A stretch of DNA of 64,000 nucleotides from Zoroaster sp. YZ-2022 (taxonomy: Eukaryota; Echinodermata; Asteroidea; Forcipulatida; Zoroasteridae). Shown here one piece after another: positions 34,301 through 46,000 of this stretch (positions are counted from its first letter, which is position 1; each line of letters starts with the position of its first letter). Location of the stretch: assembly GCA_029582265.1 (NCBI GenBank), contig CM055821.1, positions 46,662,473 to 46,726,472 of the forward strand, given 5' to 3'. The notes beneath the pieces were generated by a model that was given only the letters and a program-made list of their open reading frames with translations, made no database searches and was not told the origin of the DNA. The translations under genes were made by a program, and so were the position numbers.

Positions 34301-36758
34301 CATCTGCACTAGTAAGCGGGAGGTCTTGGGTTCAAATACCACCCGAGTTGCCTGTTTTTGTTCTTCACATTAACTCAAAAAGGTACTAAGTATGCAGTGC
34401 TTCATACAGGGCAAAATCAATTGTTGTACCTTCCATTTTTATAAATGAGGTATTTCAAAGAAGAATTGCCAGAAGCTTAGTCTGATGGTCATTAAGTGTA
34501 GATCCAGTCATCGTCTCTTAGTCATGCACATATTTATAAGCAAAGTGTGTGACAGACAAAGTAACAATTGTCATAGAAACGTATAATTCTATTAGTTAAT
34601 CTGTGCCATTTGATGGACAAGCTGGGATTTTATTAATTGAAAAACCTTACTTCTCATGATTATTGTGTGAAATTTACCAAAAGTTTGACTTTTTAAAGTT
34701 ACAAAATTGCAAGTTAAAAAAGAAAACAAAAACAGGGGGATATATCTTTAATAACAAAGGAACCATTTTATTGTTCTTCCAGCCTCACTTTAGTCCATCT
34801 TTAATAATAAAGGAACCATCTTATTGTCCTTCCAGCCTCACTTTAGTCCGTCTTTAATAACAAAGGAACCATCTTATTGTCCTTCCAGCCTCACTTTAGT
34901 CCGTCTTTAATAACAAAGGAACCATCTTATTGTCCTTCCAGCCTCACTTTAGTCCGTCTGTAATAACAAAGGAACCATTTTATTGTTCTTCCAGCCTCAC
35001 TTTAGTCCGTCTTTAATAATAAAGCAACCATCTTATTGTCCTTCCAGCCTCACTTTAGTCCATCTTTAATAATAAAGGAACCATCTTATTGTCCTTCCAG
35101 CCTCACTTTAGTCCGTCTTTAATAATAAAGGAACCATCTTATTGTCCTTCCAGCCTCACTTTAGTCCGTCTTTAATAATAAAGGAACCATCTTATTGGGC
35201 CGGATAAATAAAAGTTAGCAATTGCTTATCTAGTAAAAGCTCAAGCAATAGCAATTGCTTAACAAGTAAAAGCTCAAGGTTAAGCAATTGCTTAAAAATG
35301 TATAAATAACCTTCTTCTTTGACTAGCACCTGTTGCTTGGGTGGGTTAGCAATTGCTTATGGGTATAACAATGATGGGAGGTCAGTTCCGATTAGCCAAG
35401 TGGTTGTATATGAGGCATGTGTTAGCAACATGGATGCTGCCGAAGAATTGGGGAGTGGTACAAATAGTGAGCAATCTTTGAACGAACTGTTCGTTAGTAT
35501 AATCAAAGAGTACCCTGTTCTAATCGAGAAAAGTCAGTTGCCGGGGTAAAAGACATGAAGGCAAATGCACTTAAAAAAGCACAAATGTCAATTGCTACCA
35601 ACACAGGTAAAGCCATGGATGAGAAGCAAATTTTGAAAAAGATAGCAAACATGAAAAGTCAAGTGAAGAAGAAAACAGATGAAATGCAAACAGGAAATAG
35701 GAAGATTGTTTTGGTTCCATGGGAACAAGATCTGTACAACATCTTCAAAGGGGATGAAAACCCGACTATTACGAAGATGCCATGCGCCATTTCTGCTGGT
35801 TTCAAACCAAGTACTTCGACTGCTGCTAGCCACTCCAAATTTTCAAAATTGAACCGAAATAATTTCCGGTATCTGGTAGGATTGACTTCATCACGATTTA
35901 TTCTTTCATTGTACACCTTTTCATGTTCCCTTACATGCATAAACTCGGCCGTGATGGCAGGAGTAATGCAACATGCAAGTGTTAGCAAATGCGTAAGCTC
36001 CTCATTTAGTATCTTGTAAAAATATTAGCAAGTGCTACAAGTCATTAGTAAAAGGTCTGGTTTATTTGTATGCTTCCAAGCAAGTGCTAATCTCTCTAGT
36101 AATTGCTTAAAAATCATAGCAATTGCTTTTGCTAACTACTGGAAGCAATTACTTGCAAGTAATTGCTCACTTTTATTAATGAATATTTAAGAAAATGACT
36201 AGTAAAAGCAATTGCTACTTTTTATTTATCCGGCCCATTGTCCTTCCAGCCTCACTTTAGTCCATGGATTTCTTCAGATGAAAATGTTGATGTCTGTTCC
36301 AATTTGATAGATAGACAAACAATATATAATGAGCATCAAAAGAAACTTTTGGAAGGACACTCATTAAAATCCTCCACGGAAAAATGAAAAATATTTGAAC
36401 ACGGGTAAACTTCAGTAATCTTTACTAAGCACATGTCAGTAAACAAGAGGTTGCCTCAATCACAAAAAAGCAAAAAGCATGAACATCACAAGGGATGCTG
36501 CCACAAATGTCACAGCACGGCAACACAAAGATTTAATAAGTTTATTTTGATGCGCAATTTAGTTTAAAATGAGGATTCTTACTGTTAAAACTGCACAGGT
36601 AAACTGCAACATACATTTCGTGTTTTCTTTTTCCCTCTTGCCCAGACTCGACATTTGTCCGGTGTGTGAAGAAATACTTCACCGAGAAAAATGAAGAGAG
36701 ATCACTGAAGCAACTGAACAAAGCAACCATGTTATATAATAACTATGACAGTGGATAA
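22369..36758 (+). CDS. TAF1A: TAF1A, SL1/TIF-IB subunit for RNA polymerase I
   Basis: TAF1A is a TBP-associated factor of the nucleolar selectivity factor that recruits Pol I to rRNA promoters. Eleven exons: 22369-22392, 25024-25168, 26135-26298, 27542-27606, 29112-29214, 29656-29818, 30841-30932, 31821-31973, 32782-32990, 33575-33735, 36646-36758. All have GT-AG ends and matching phases. The sum is 1,392 bases, 463 aa, against about 450 in vertebrates. Family landmarks in order: an acidic Ser/Asp-rich N-terminus; CLRECLLTHRWQEAS; DYIWKCGVEVLYNHPDSN; LEKVFYLLSRRQFKEAHLEL; LIKSYLGMLQYMAW; LGVWDIFVTKHVEIL; NREEAKVVLENY; DNPNAFRYLYRFLKR; WKALAEHLTKTF; CWSKRHWWPSYHF; and a short basic C-terminus. 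These are TPR-like helical repeats. The first exon is the least certain part: an open acidic segment with its own ATG near 22727, ending at a GAG/GTAGAG donor, could be an alternative first exon. Large introns carry most of the transposons between 22.4 and 36.6 kb. Confidence 0.93.
22844..23528. mobile_element. foldback MITE interrupted by another MITE
   Basis: The right side reads CCTTATGCATGATGTAACAAAC ... GCGACGTCATATGCATAAGG with TCTAT outside. The matching left arm AATAGACCTTA is cut at 22853 by the 547-bp Harbinger-like insertion. Without the insertion it would be a ~135-bp near-perfect palindrome. Confidence 0.65.
22857..23403. mobile_element. Harbinger-like MITE (TTA duplication)
   Basis: Inverted ends start GGCCAAGAGAATGAAAGTC and, from the right, GGCCATGAAAATGAAAGTC, continuing ATAGATTTGCGTCC in both. 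TTA lies directly outside both ends (22854-22856 and 23404-23406). GGCC termini and a TWA duplication match the element at 3617-4383 in type. Confidence 0.75.
23975..24245. mobile_element. TTAA-flanked MITE (CCCTCCTA ends)
   Basis: TTAA at 23971-23974 and 24246-24249 flank CCCTCCTACTACAG and CCCTCCTATGACTGCA (right end reversed). The interior repeats GTCAAAAT/ATTTTGAC words in both orientations. In TAF1A intron 1. Confidence 0.75.
24638..24829. mobile_element. CCCTAAC-family MITE
   Basis: The right end TAGGGGGTTAGGATTAA and the body (GGTGTCCCATCTAAGTCCAA, TACTGCATGGTGTTTG, GGAAGGTTCTTAG) match, in reverse, the elements at 26414 and 29364. The left end is degraded. Confidence 0.6.
25251..25518. 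mobile_element. palindromic MITE, copy 1
   Basis: Inverted ends carry GGGCCAAAGT..GGTACAGCCAAGCC and GCTTCTCAAAGGCTTGGC..TTTGGCCC. The interior includes TATATAGGCCAGTAGGCAGG. A second copy in opposite orientation lies at 41578-41835 in the nesprin gene. Confidence 0.8.
26414..26565. mobile_element. TTAA-flanked MITE, CCCTAAC family
   Basis: TTAA at 26410-26413 and 26566-26569 flank CCCTAAACTCCTAGC and CCCTAACCATTCAAAC (right end reversed). In TAF1A intron 3. Confidence 0.75.
26846..27463. repeat. ~36-bp minisatellite (CACACACGCAGCTCAAGCTTGACCC)
   Basis: About eighteen irregular units combine a CA-rich stretch, GCAGCTCAAGCTTGACCC or GCAGGTCAAGCTTGACCC, and an optional CTA. Each unit carries a HindIII-type AAGCTT. 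Length variation is mostly in the CA run. In TAF1A intron 3, just before exon 4. Confidence 0.9.
27814..28131. mobile_element. hAT-type MITE (8-bp target duplication)
   Basis: Ends CAGGGGCGGATTAAG and CAGTGGCGGATTAACC (right end reversed) are flanked by a perfect 8-base duplication TGCTTCAG at 27806-27813 and 28132-28139. CAG-starting inverted ends plus an 8-bp duplication are the hAT signature. The interior has inverted GGTGCCCTGGGC/GCGCCCTGGGC blocks around an A/T run. Confidence 0.85.
29364..29575. mobile_element. CCCTAAC-family MITE (right end degraded)
   Basis: TTAACCCTAACCCCCTAGC at the left matches the family. The right end GGTGGTTAGAGTTTG has drifted. It begins about 150 bases after TAF1A exon 5. 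Confidence 0.65.
31163..31510 (+). mobile_element. tRNA-derived SINE, family 1 head with a different tail
   Basis: A box TGGCAGAGCGG and B box GGTTTGAATCC are followed by the conserved GTGTCCCTAAGCAAGACACT and ACCATAATTGCTTC. The 3' body (AAAGAACCCAGAACACTTG, TTTACCCCGGTGTTTC) differs from the other copies, and the tail is AAATAAATAAATAAA. In TAF1A intron 7. Confidence 0.8.
33778..34136. mobile_element. TTAA-flanked MITE, CCCTAAC family, intact reference copy
   Basis: TTAA at 33774-33777 and 34137-34140 flank CCCTAACTCCCTAAGCCC and CCCTAACCTTCCCAAATCC (right end reversed). It contains one copy of the 44-bp unit (TTGCTTACACATAACCTGAA) next to its left end. That unit is amplified about 35-fold in the homologous element at 17164-19028. 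Confidence 0.85.
34300..34432. repeat. degraded family 2 SINE fragment
   Basis: TGCACTAGTAAGCGGGAGGT and GGGTTCAAATACCACCCGAG followed by CAGTGCTTCATACAGGGCAA match the 20.9-kb SINE in the other orientation. The A-box part is missing. Confidence 0.6.
35197..36236 (+). mobile_element. 1,040-bp element with GGGCCGGATAAATAAA ends
   Basis: Ends GGGCCGGATAAATAAAAG and GGGCCGGATAAATAAAAA (right end reversed) continue into AGCAATTGCTT words. ATT stands on both sides, and joining the flanks restores the minisatellite unit, so boundaries and a 3-base duplication are secure. The interior repeatedly carries (TT)AGCAATTGCTTA motifs near both ends. GGGCC-type ends with a 3-base duplication suggest a Harbinger relative, but ATT is not the standard TWA, so the superfamily is uncertain. 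Confidence 0.75.
35319..36019 (+). pseudogene. putative DNA-binding accessory protein of the element
   Basis: Two frames, 35319-35549 and 35555-36019, are offset by one base at a GGGG run (35542-35545) but read as one protein. The visible part includes LNELFVSIIKEYPVLIEKSQ followed by Lys-rich helices (KKIANMKSQVKKKTDEMQTG) and LVPWEQDLYNIF. The pattern of a short helical, Lys-rich domain resembles MADF/Myb-SANT-like proteins that accompany Harbinger transposases. No transposase catalytic motif is present. The function is inferred only from general resemblance and location. Confidence 0.4.
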
Positions 36759-37577
36759 AGCTCCTTCATTGCAAAATATAGGTTTTCCCGGCCATTTTTT
36801 GTTCATTTTCATTAAAGGACATTCAAATTCACGCTGTTTTTACTAATCCGATCAAATTAGGGTTTCTTTTTCTACATTGTTGCGTTAAAATTATTTTCCA
36901 AGCAGTCATTATTTCATTGCTGTCATTCACAACTGCGTTAAGGAATTTCTAATTAATTTTGTTGGCATTTATACTGAAATTGGATGTTTCGCATCTTTTC
37001 TTGGTTGATGTAGTCAAATTAACATTCGATGCGCAAAAGATTTTCTAGAAGTTGTTTTATTTTTGCTTCTGTATATGGGAAAACAATTTCAAAAGTGCCC
37101 TTAGCAAATTAATATTTTTTTTATATAAAAGTCAGGTTATTGAAAGTCACTAATATTACCCACACAATAAGGTCATATTACCGTTGCTGCTGCATAAATG
37201 AGCCAGTAATTTCTAGTCACTGTGTTCATCTTAAAATATGACACCAATTCCATGCCCTGTTGAAAGTCTGCTCTGATTGTGACGATACTGTCCCTTTAAT
37301 GATACTTTCAATGACATACTTATGTAACTTATTTTGGCGATGAGTCGAGTTAAATGACGATAGAATGCTCAACTTATTAATTTGATTGTATCTTTTTGCT
37401 GATTGAATGATGAAGTAAAGGAGTATTCATTAAAATGAATACCTATATTTTGTATTTTAATTAGGTTAGAGCTGAAACACATAAGATTATCAAAGAATAC
37501 AGTGCCATGTTTCTTATTAAATTAAAAGGTTAATATTTATTTTGTTGGAGGTAAATATTTAGTATTTAATAAATAAA
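36759..37577 (+). terminator. TAF1A 3' untranslated region and poly(A) signal
   Basis: AT-rich sequence follows the TAF1A stop. Overlapping AATAAA hexamers at 37568-37577, followed by an A-run, are the best cleavage signal. A MITE remnant at 37142-37295 would lie inside the 3' UTR. Confidence 0.5.
37142..37295. mobile_element. AGGGAC-family MITE with a single satellite-like unit
   Basis: It contains one copy of the 53-base unit (ATTACCCACACAATAAGGTC, TGCTGCTGCATAAATGAGCC), then TCACTGTGTTCATCTTAAA, CATGCCCTGTTGAAAGTC, and the end GACGATACTGTCCCT followed by TTAA. This is the unexpanded counterpart of the element at 42888-55130. The left arm is truncated. Confidence 0.7.
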
Positions 37578-37760
37578 AAAAAATCATAACTTTGTTTGAA
37601 TGACTTTTATGTTCTATTGACATCAATAGACTTTCCACCAATATTTATGGTTGGGTTCGTGTAATTGCTGATCTGGGTTATGTATCATGTACTATCAAAG
37701 CTGCAATACCACCAACACATTCACAAGACACTGCCTGGTATTTTTAGCAAACATCAATTC

Positions 37761-40055
37761 TTTATTTCATTATGTACAACAACATAAGATTAATCTACAA
37801 CAACATAAGATTAATCTACATCTCAGAAGACACTATTGTGAATACATTTTACACTTGTGAGCATACAAAAATATCTACCAGCATAAGGCAGCTTAATGCT
37901 TTATAACAAAATAACATCTACACTGGAAAGAAGAGTCACTGGAATATAACAACATTTTCTTCTGTACTAATAAAATTTATCAAGAAAACTTGTTGGGTCA
38001 TAAAGGCAACGGAAACTGCTGCCATATTTAAAAGAAAAAAAGAATTCCACTTTTGTACAACATTCCAAAATGTACAAATAAATTAGGGTATTAGACTAAA
38101 TACACTCTTTGAAATGGATTGCTTTACAAAAATATTTGAATTTCATAATAACACTTATTTCACTAATCACTTTCGAAAAACTCAATTAGTTTCAAACAAT
38201 TAGCATTATTTTAAACTTAATATTTCTTTACTTTGGCAAGGAATTCTTTGTTTATGGTCAGCAGTAATACAATTCAGCTAAAATAAAGCACAATACATCA
38301 AATATAATGTACAATGTTTCAAAACCTTTCTGAAATGCCGTTTACAAACCCGTCCCTCAAAATTGAAAAGATATTGGATACATAGCTTTAAAACAAATGT
38401 TTAATATAAGTAAAACTTATCGCCCAAGTGATACAACTGAAAAAGTTATGACTTACAATGACTCAGCACTCCTGTTTACAAAACCAGGAATATTTTTTAA
38501 AGATACATTTAAGTATATTATACAGAATTAGCTGCTTGGATTCATTATTCGATCAATCCATTCAATTTATTGTACAGCAATGGAGAATTAAAGTAAAAAC
38601 ATGATTAATATCGATTACAAAGGATACAATTAAATAATATGATTAAAATGGCTTTGATACAATAAAAATCAGTAATAGTTCAAATATGAATGAAAAACAA
38701 ACTTGCATAAGATAAGTTCAAGCATAAAATAAGAGACAAACCAAGCGAAAGACAATAATGAAACAGAAATAATTTGACAAAGCTTTATTTAGCATTGCGT
38801 TATCAGGATCACAATAGACTATTCCAGTTATGGCTATCTATAGTCCCTGCCCATCCATAGGAAAATGCTCATAACATAATCATGTTACCTACATAGTACC
38901 TATTGGTTGATCTATGTCAAATGATTGACAGACTGGAGCAGTGTATTGTGACAGGCTCACACAGAACACGAAGTGAGTGTTGAACGCCATAAATTAGCTG
39001 CCAGTGATTGAAGTAAGTTACAATGTGTTTAACAATTCTTATTCACATTCTTGTGAAGTATTAACTGCTCTTAAGGTTTATAATTCAAATTTCAGTGAAT
39101 ACATGATTTTTATTGGCCAAATAACAGCTGTTAATCAAAATCCCTTTTTGAATAAGCAGCACACTATGCATACATTTTTAAGCAAAAGTCAATGCCATTA
39201 TCTCTGATAAGCCTAAAACACACAAACAAATTGTAAATGTTTTATATACAAATGTTGACTTTGAGTTTTATCAGGGGATATGATGTGAATGCAAATTCTA
39301 CCAGCTGCCTACAGTATAACAAACCAGTTTTGTTTTCCATGATCTGTAAAATCTTGATTATTAGTAAATATTTTGATACTAATATAGATTCAAAAATACT
39401 TTTTGTACAAGATCAGCAATTTTATCCTCCATTTACAAAATACAATATGCGTTACAACTGGACAAATTTTTTCACCATTTTGGAGTGGAATATGACACCT
39501 GTACATTACCATTAATGACTGACCGATTGTCGGCACCAAAAATATTTTGTTTGTGAAGAATAGCCATTAACCAGTGTACTATGGATTCATTTTGACATGG
39601 GAAAAATAACTGAATTTCTTGTATATTGAGTTTTGAACTCATATATGTAAGATTATGACATCACAAAAAGTGCCATAATCAATCAGGGGCACTTGGCCAA
39701 TCAGACAGTGGGTAGCTAGACGTGAATGCAAGATGGTAGGGTTGGAAAAAGAGATTTTGACCATCTTTGACCCCAATGCTGCATTCCAGTCACCTTGTAA
39801 AGTTCATATATCCAATCATGATTCGTGAACTAGGAAGGTACAATACTAACTAGAGTTCACAACTTTGAGGGAAGCTGATGCATCTGTGCTGTATGTGTTA
39901 TACATAATGAACACGAGAAACACAACATGATTGGAATTCACTACATACTGTGTAAAATACTGAGGGTTAGGTATGACTTCTTTGCCCCCCGAATCACTAC
40001 ATACAAATTGCACAAGACCACAGACTCATTCTGACCTCTTAAGTTGACATACTGA
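37761..40055 (-). terminator. nesprin 3' untranslated region and poly(A) signal
   Basis: About 2.3 kb of AT-rich sequence follows the nesprin stop on the minus strand, without coding features. The distal candidate signal AATAAA (plus-strand TTTATT at 37761-37766) faces the TAF1A signal about 185 bases away, so the two genes converge tail to tail. Closer signals could also be used. Confidence 0.4.
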
Positions 40056-43000
40056 TCAGATAGGAGGTGGGCCGTTGGTGAAGCGTAACATAGGCTGTAG
40101 TGACCGGGCAAAGTTGTTGGTCAGCGTACAGCTATAGTCCTCCTCAGTCATGGGGACGAGACAAGCCACACCCAGTAGAAGCAGCATGAGTAGATGGAGA
40201 GGTAATGCTGCCCTCAAGGCTCTGGAGATTAAAGGAGGTCGACGATGGGCAACTGCAGCACCAGCTACAGCACTGTACAGACAAGATGTAATATACAAGA
40301 TTGTCAATTAACTTGAGCCAATTACAGCAGCCAGTCATTTATGACATTCAAATGCAAAATTCAATTGCCTTTGAGAAAGAACCTGCTAGGTTTGAAACAA
40401 AACGTCAAGAACTACTATTTTGCATTAATTCAATTTAATTCATTTCATTCATCACATAAAAAATTATGGAATTTATTTTCCCATATGCAATTCTGATTGC
40501 TAAAATATTTCAAATGATATTACAGCACAAAACACACTGAAGAGTTATCCAGCTCTCTGCGACTGAAGAACTTTGAATTTGTATTCGCAATATCTTAAAT
40601 ATCCTAACCAACAGACCACAGCCAATCTAACCTCATCTCATAACGGCTGTATACCACATTTGTAAAAATGTCCCTAAATATTTTACAAGAAACAAGAAAT
40701 ATATTTAAAGAAAACGACCCATGAAATTTCAGTCTAATTGCAAACACATCTTTAAAGAGTTTGAAGGACTTATTGCTTGGACAGAAGTTTTATCCACACC
40801 GCTGTTCCTCTATGGAACAGTCTCCCAGAATCTGTTGTTGGTGACATCACTGTTACTGGACTCCAATCGTTCAAACGCCGTGTCCATGAACATTTCCTGG
40901 CAACTACAAGACTAGCAATGTGACCTTATGTAGTCTATCCTGAGCCGCAGTGAACCATTGGATTGGCCTACTAGCTCTATACCCTAGTTTGGCTATTGTT
41001 CACCTATGCTTTTATATAAAAAAAATAAAAATAAAAAAACCTATTTAGCATAATGAATGGCAAGGTCTTGCAGAAAAAAAGAGCATCAGACAAAAACAAA
41101 AAAATTGATGAATATATTATACAATTATCATCTTTTGAGATTTATTTTTTGGGGGAAGGTTGTTTTTTCATGATTCCAAATCTGGCCTATTGCAATTTGT
41201 TAATCCCGCCTTAAATAATTCATATATCCAAAGCAATATTACTCACACAATAGGAGCTCCATCCACCTCATCTTCAGGTATCGTGTTGGTAGCAGCATCA
41301 CTGAAATGCTTCATGGTATATATAGGTGTCCCAGTACGGAGCACTGGGGTACTCCCAAACTCTCCCATCATGTCACCCATAGCTTGCAGTGGGAAGGTGG
41401 TTCTCATGGGGCTCAAGCTTGCATCTTCAGGCTGTCAAATTAATATCGAAAATATTAATTAATTATAAATTATGGGTTTAACCATCCAAGACCATATGGA
41501 AAAGTTGGAGTTTATAGACAATATTTTGGTGAGGGAAAACTTTGTGGACATTTCTTTGTTTAAGAGTTGCTTGATAATACTAAGGGACAAGGGCCAAAGT
41601 CATGGTACAGCCAAGTCTTTGAGAAGCCCGGCCAGGCCTTGGCTTTTCCCCTGCCTACTGGCCTATATAATGAGCTCTGCTTGCCTGGGCTAGGCCCTCC
41701 AGAAGCCCAGGTTATGTTGATTGGCAGGTACTGTATTGTTACAGGATTAGGACTCACAAAAGACAATTAGGAGGCCAGGTAGCCCAGGCTTCTCAAAGGC
41801 TTGGCTGTACCATGACTTTGGCCCTCCTCCCTAAGGGGTTTAACCTCAAAGGGGATGTGATCACAATTTAATATCTCCACTCCATTTCCACACAATTTTT
41901 ATTTACATTATAAACGTGTGAAATAGTAATTAGTGGCCTTACATTTCAAACCTAGCAGGACCATTGAAACACACACATACTTACACACAGGAAAGCGAGA
42001 GTGTGAAGGGAAAACAATAAGAATGAGACATGGCCAGAGGAGAGGAGGATGGACAAAAGATGGATTATGGATGAAGGAGATGGTATGGTGGGAGTGGGAG
42101 GGGTGGGAGGTTGTATAGCCGAGACAAAAGCTAAGACTGTTATACAAGGAAAATGGAGAATTGGGGAAGAAAAGGGATAGGGCAGCTAGTGAAAAGGCAA
42201 AGGTGAAAGTGAGAGATTGGGTGAAGAAGAACAGTTGGAAAAGGAGGTTGAAAAATCATGGGACTTTGATATATGTGAGCAAGGGTTTTTGAACTAACTA
42301 AATTTTGAAAATTCTGAGATACAAAAAATGGTTTCTTGTTCTAACCTTATCAATCTCAAACTGTGTAGGGTCTATCGTTGTTTCTAACAGCTCCAGGTTA
42401 TCATCACATCGTCTGAGGAGCATAGTGATCTTACGTGCTATCAGATGAAGTTTATCTCGAGTAGCTTGGCAATCTTCGGACTCTACATCTACAAGAAGCT
42501 GGTCGGCAGTTTCCTTGAGTGAAGACACTTTGGGTTGGGAAGATTCAAGCTCACGCTTGAATTTCTATAAAATAATTATGGAAGAAAAAACAGATTAACT
42601 CTCTAAGACTTATATCAAGAATTCTACTTTTGGTGACACATTCATATGACTTTTGGGTTTCACTGACAACACAAAAGTCACTTTGTAATCTATTTGTAAT
42701 AGACTTCTCTGCAACTACCACAGTGCACAATTGCAAGATGTGCATAAGATTAAGAGGTGCTGGTCTAGCTTATGATCAAAATACTGCACAACTGACTCTA
42801 CTTCCACAGAGATTGTCCTTTACTGTGGTACAACCAATCTAAACAATAGTTAGACATGCTTTTCTTATATGTTTTGTTTTCAGTTAAAGGGACCATATCA
42901 TCACAATCAACAGGGCATGGAATTGGAGTGCTAGTTTTAGATGAACACAGTGACTGAAAATAATACCCACATGATATGGTCATGTGACTGATGCTGCTGT

Positions 43001-46000
43001 ATGAATGAGCCAATAATACCCACATGATATGGTCATGTGACTGATGCTGCTGTATGAATGAGCCAATAATACCCACATGATATGGTCATGTGACTGATGC
43101 TGCTGTATGAATGAGCCAATAATACCCACATGATATGGTCATGTGACTGATGCTGCTGTATGAATGAGCCAATAATACCCACATGATATGGTCATATTAC
43201 TGATGCTGCTGTATGAATGAGCCAATAATACCCACATGATATGGTCATATTACTGATGCTGCTGTATGAATGAGCCAATAATACCCACATGATATGGTCA
43301 TGTGACTGATGCTGCTGTATGAATGAGCCAATAATACCCACATGATATGGTCATATTACTGATGCTGCTGTATGAATGAGCCAATAATACCCACATGATA
43401 TGGTCATGTGACTGATGCTGCTGTATGAATGAGCCAATAATACCCACATGATATGGTCATGTGACTGATGCTGCTGTATGAATGAGCCAATAATACCCAC
43501 ATGATATGGTCATGTGACTGATGCTGCTGTATGAATGAGCCAATAATACCCACATGATATGGTCATGTGACTGATGCTGCTGTATGAATGAGCCAATAAT
43601 ACCCACATGATATGGTCATGTGACTGATGCTGCTGTATGAATGAGCCAATAATACCCACATGATATGGTCATGTGACTGATGCTGCTGTATGAATGAGCC
43701 AATAATACCCACATGATATGGTCATGTGACTGATGCTGCTGTATGAATGAGCCAATAATACCCACATGATATGGTCATGTGACTGATGCTGCTGCATGAA
43801 TGAGCCAATAATACCCACATGATATGGTCATGTGACTGATGCTGCTGTATGAATGAGCCAATAATACCCACATGATATGGTCATATTACTGATGCTGCTG
43901 TATGAATGAGCCAATAATACCCACATGATATGGTCATATTACTGATGCTGCTGTATGAATGAGCCAATAATACCCACATGATATGGTCATGTGACTGATG
44001 CTGCTGTATGAATGAGCCAATAATACCCACATGATATGGTCATATTACTGATGCTGCTGTATGAATGAGCCAATAATACCCACATGATATGGTCATGTGA
44101 CTGATGCTGCTGTATGAATGAGCCAATAATACCCACATGATATGGTCATGTGACTGATGCTGCTGTATGAATGAGCCAATAATACCCACATGATATGGTC
44201 ATATTACTGATGCTGCTGTATGAATGAGCCAATAATACCCACATGATATGGTCATATTACTGATGCTGCTGTATGAATGAGCCAATAATACCCACATGAT
44301 ATGGTCATATTACTGATGCTGCTGTATGAATGAGCCAATAATACCCACATGATATGGTCATATTACTGATGCTGCTGTATGAATGAGCCAATAATACCCA
44401 CATGATATGGTCATATTACTGATGCTGCTGTATGAATGAGCCAATAATACCCACATGATATGGTCATATTACTGATGCTGCTGTATGAATGAGCCAATAA
44501 TACTTCATTTTATCATCTTCATGATAAAATGCTTTATACACTGCAATACACGTCCTGGGTGGCGCCCTCTTTGTCTCAACTGCATTGGGGTAGTTGCCGT
44601 GGGCTTGGTTTTCCCAGGGCGTTTCCCAGGTACTTCACTGTGCAGTATGTTTCCGGTTCATTGGTGGGCGGCAATTTTGTTCATGGGCCTTTTTCTGGTT
44701 GGTCAAGTTTTGTTTAGGTTTTCAAGGGTTGCCAGTTTGGACCAATCAGGACCGCTTCTTCCCAATAGAAACTTTGGAAGCGGGCGGCATTATTAAATTT
44801 GGCTCACTTTTGTTACAGCTTTTATTTGAACTGGACTATTCAATTGTGACTCCCTCATTTGCTGGTCTTTACATTTATTTTCCCGCGGTTTTCACATTGA
44901 CTGAGATCGCAGGGTTCTTCTTATACTGAGGAGATTAAGTTCGCTTCATTATATCTGGGAGTTAATTTAACGTTAGTCACAGATTTTCTGTTGGATAAAG
45001 CGCCTTTTGGCTCTTCTTACGTGAGCTACATACACGGAGTTCTCGTGCGACTAACGTTAGTCGGCATCATTTTCATAATCATACCACGTACAACTCTTCT
45101 TTAATCACATTTCTGTTGGATAAAGCACCGCCTTTGACTTTGGACGATTCTTCTTTATGTGCCAACTGTTTGTTACGTGAACATCTGATTCGCACCATCT
45201 ACATCCACGGATTTCTGGTGCGACTAACGTTAGTCGGCATAGTTTTCATTGTGAACGGCGACCAGCTTGCAATTGGGAGTTACATCTGGAATTTTGTTTG
45301 CGGTGGCAGTGCGACGTTGGATTTAACTTACAAATTTTCATTTCACAATATCACCTACAAGATTTGGCTGTGTGGTATGCCTCACAACGGCGGACAAGTC
45401 GTCGACCCGCCGACTGGATTCCCCTAGTGTGCTGGTGCCGGTCGGGAGCAGGTCGCCGGGTCGTGGGAGCACCAGCAGAGGCCAGGGTCGCATCGTGGGC
45501 CCCTAGCTCGGCGGCGACACACTTCAGCAGCCTGCGCCATCAGCGCCAGGTTCTCAAGCAAGGCCCACAAATAGTGCCATCGACAGCAACAATGGGACTG
45601 TTACTAGTGGGCTTACTCCTAACGTTGGGCGATTGCCGCGCACACCCCATCAGGCATGTCAAGAGGCTAACGTTAGGCCTACTAGTACTACTACAAGTAC
45701 AACTGGTACAAGTACCATGACTACTTCACCGATTAACGTTGGGCTTACAGGACCGTCTGCTGCACTGGGTGAGTCTGGTAGTAGTTGTGTGCCACAACCT
45801 GTTCTTGTCAGAACAACCCGGGATATGGCCAGGCAGTATGTCACGGTGCCTACTGTAACTAGCATTATTGATTCAAGATCAGATAATTATAATCATGATA
45901 ATGTTGTCAGTGGCCTCATTAGGCCTACTAATAATACTGGTACTGGTGGCATGGGTGGGCTTAGTAGTTCCGTTGGGCATAACGTTTGTAGCGATTTTTC

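Larger units (their letters stand above)
34750..36262. repeat. ~52-bp minisatellite interrupted by a transposon
   Basis: Units read AAAGGAACCATCTTATTGTC, CTTCCAGCCTCACTTTAGTC and CGTCTTTAATAAT. About eight and a half copies precede 35197, and the remaining half unit follows at 36237-36262. The intervening sequence is the element at 35197-36236. Confidence 0.9.
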
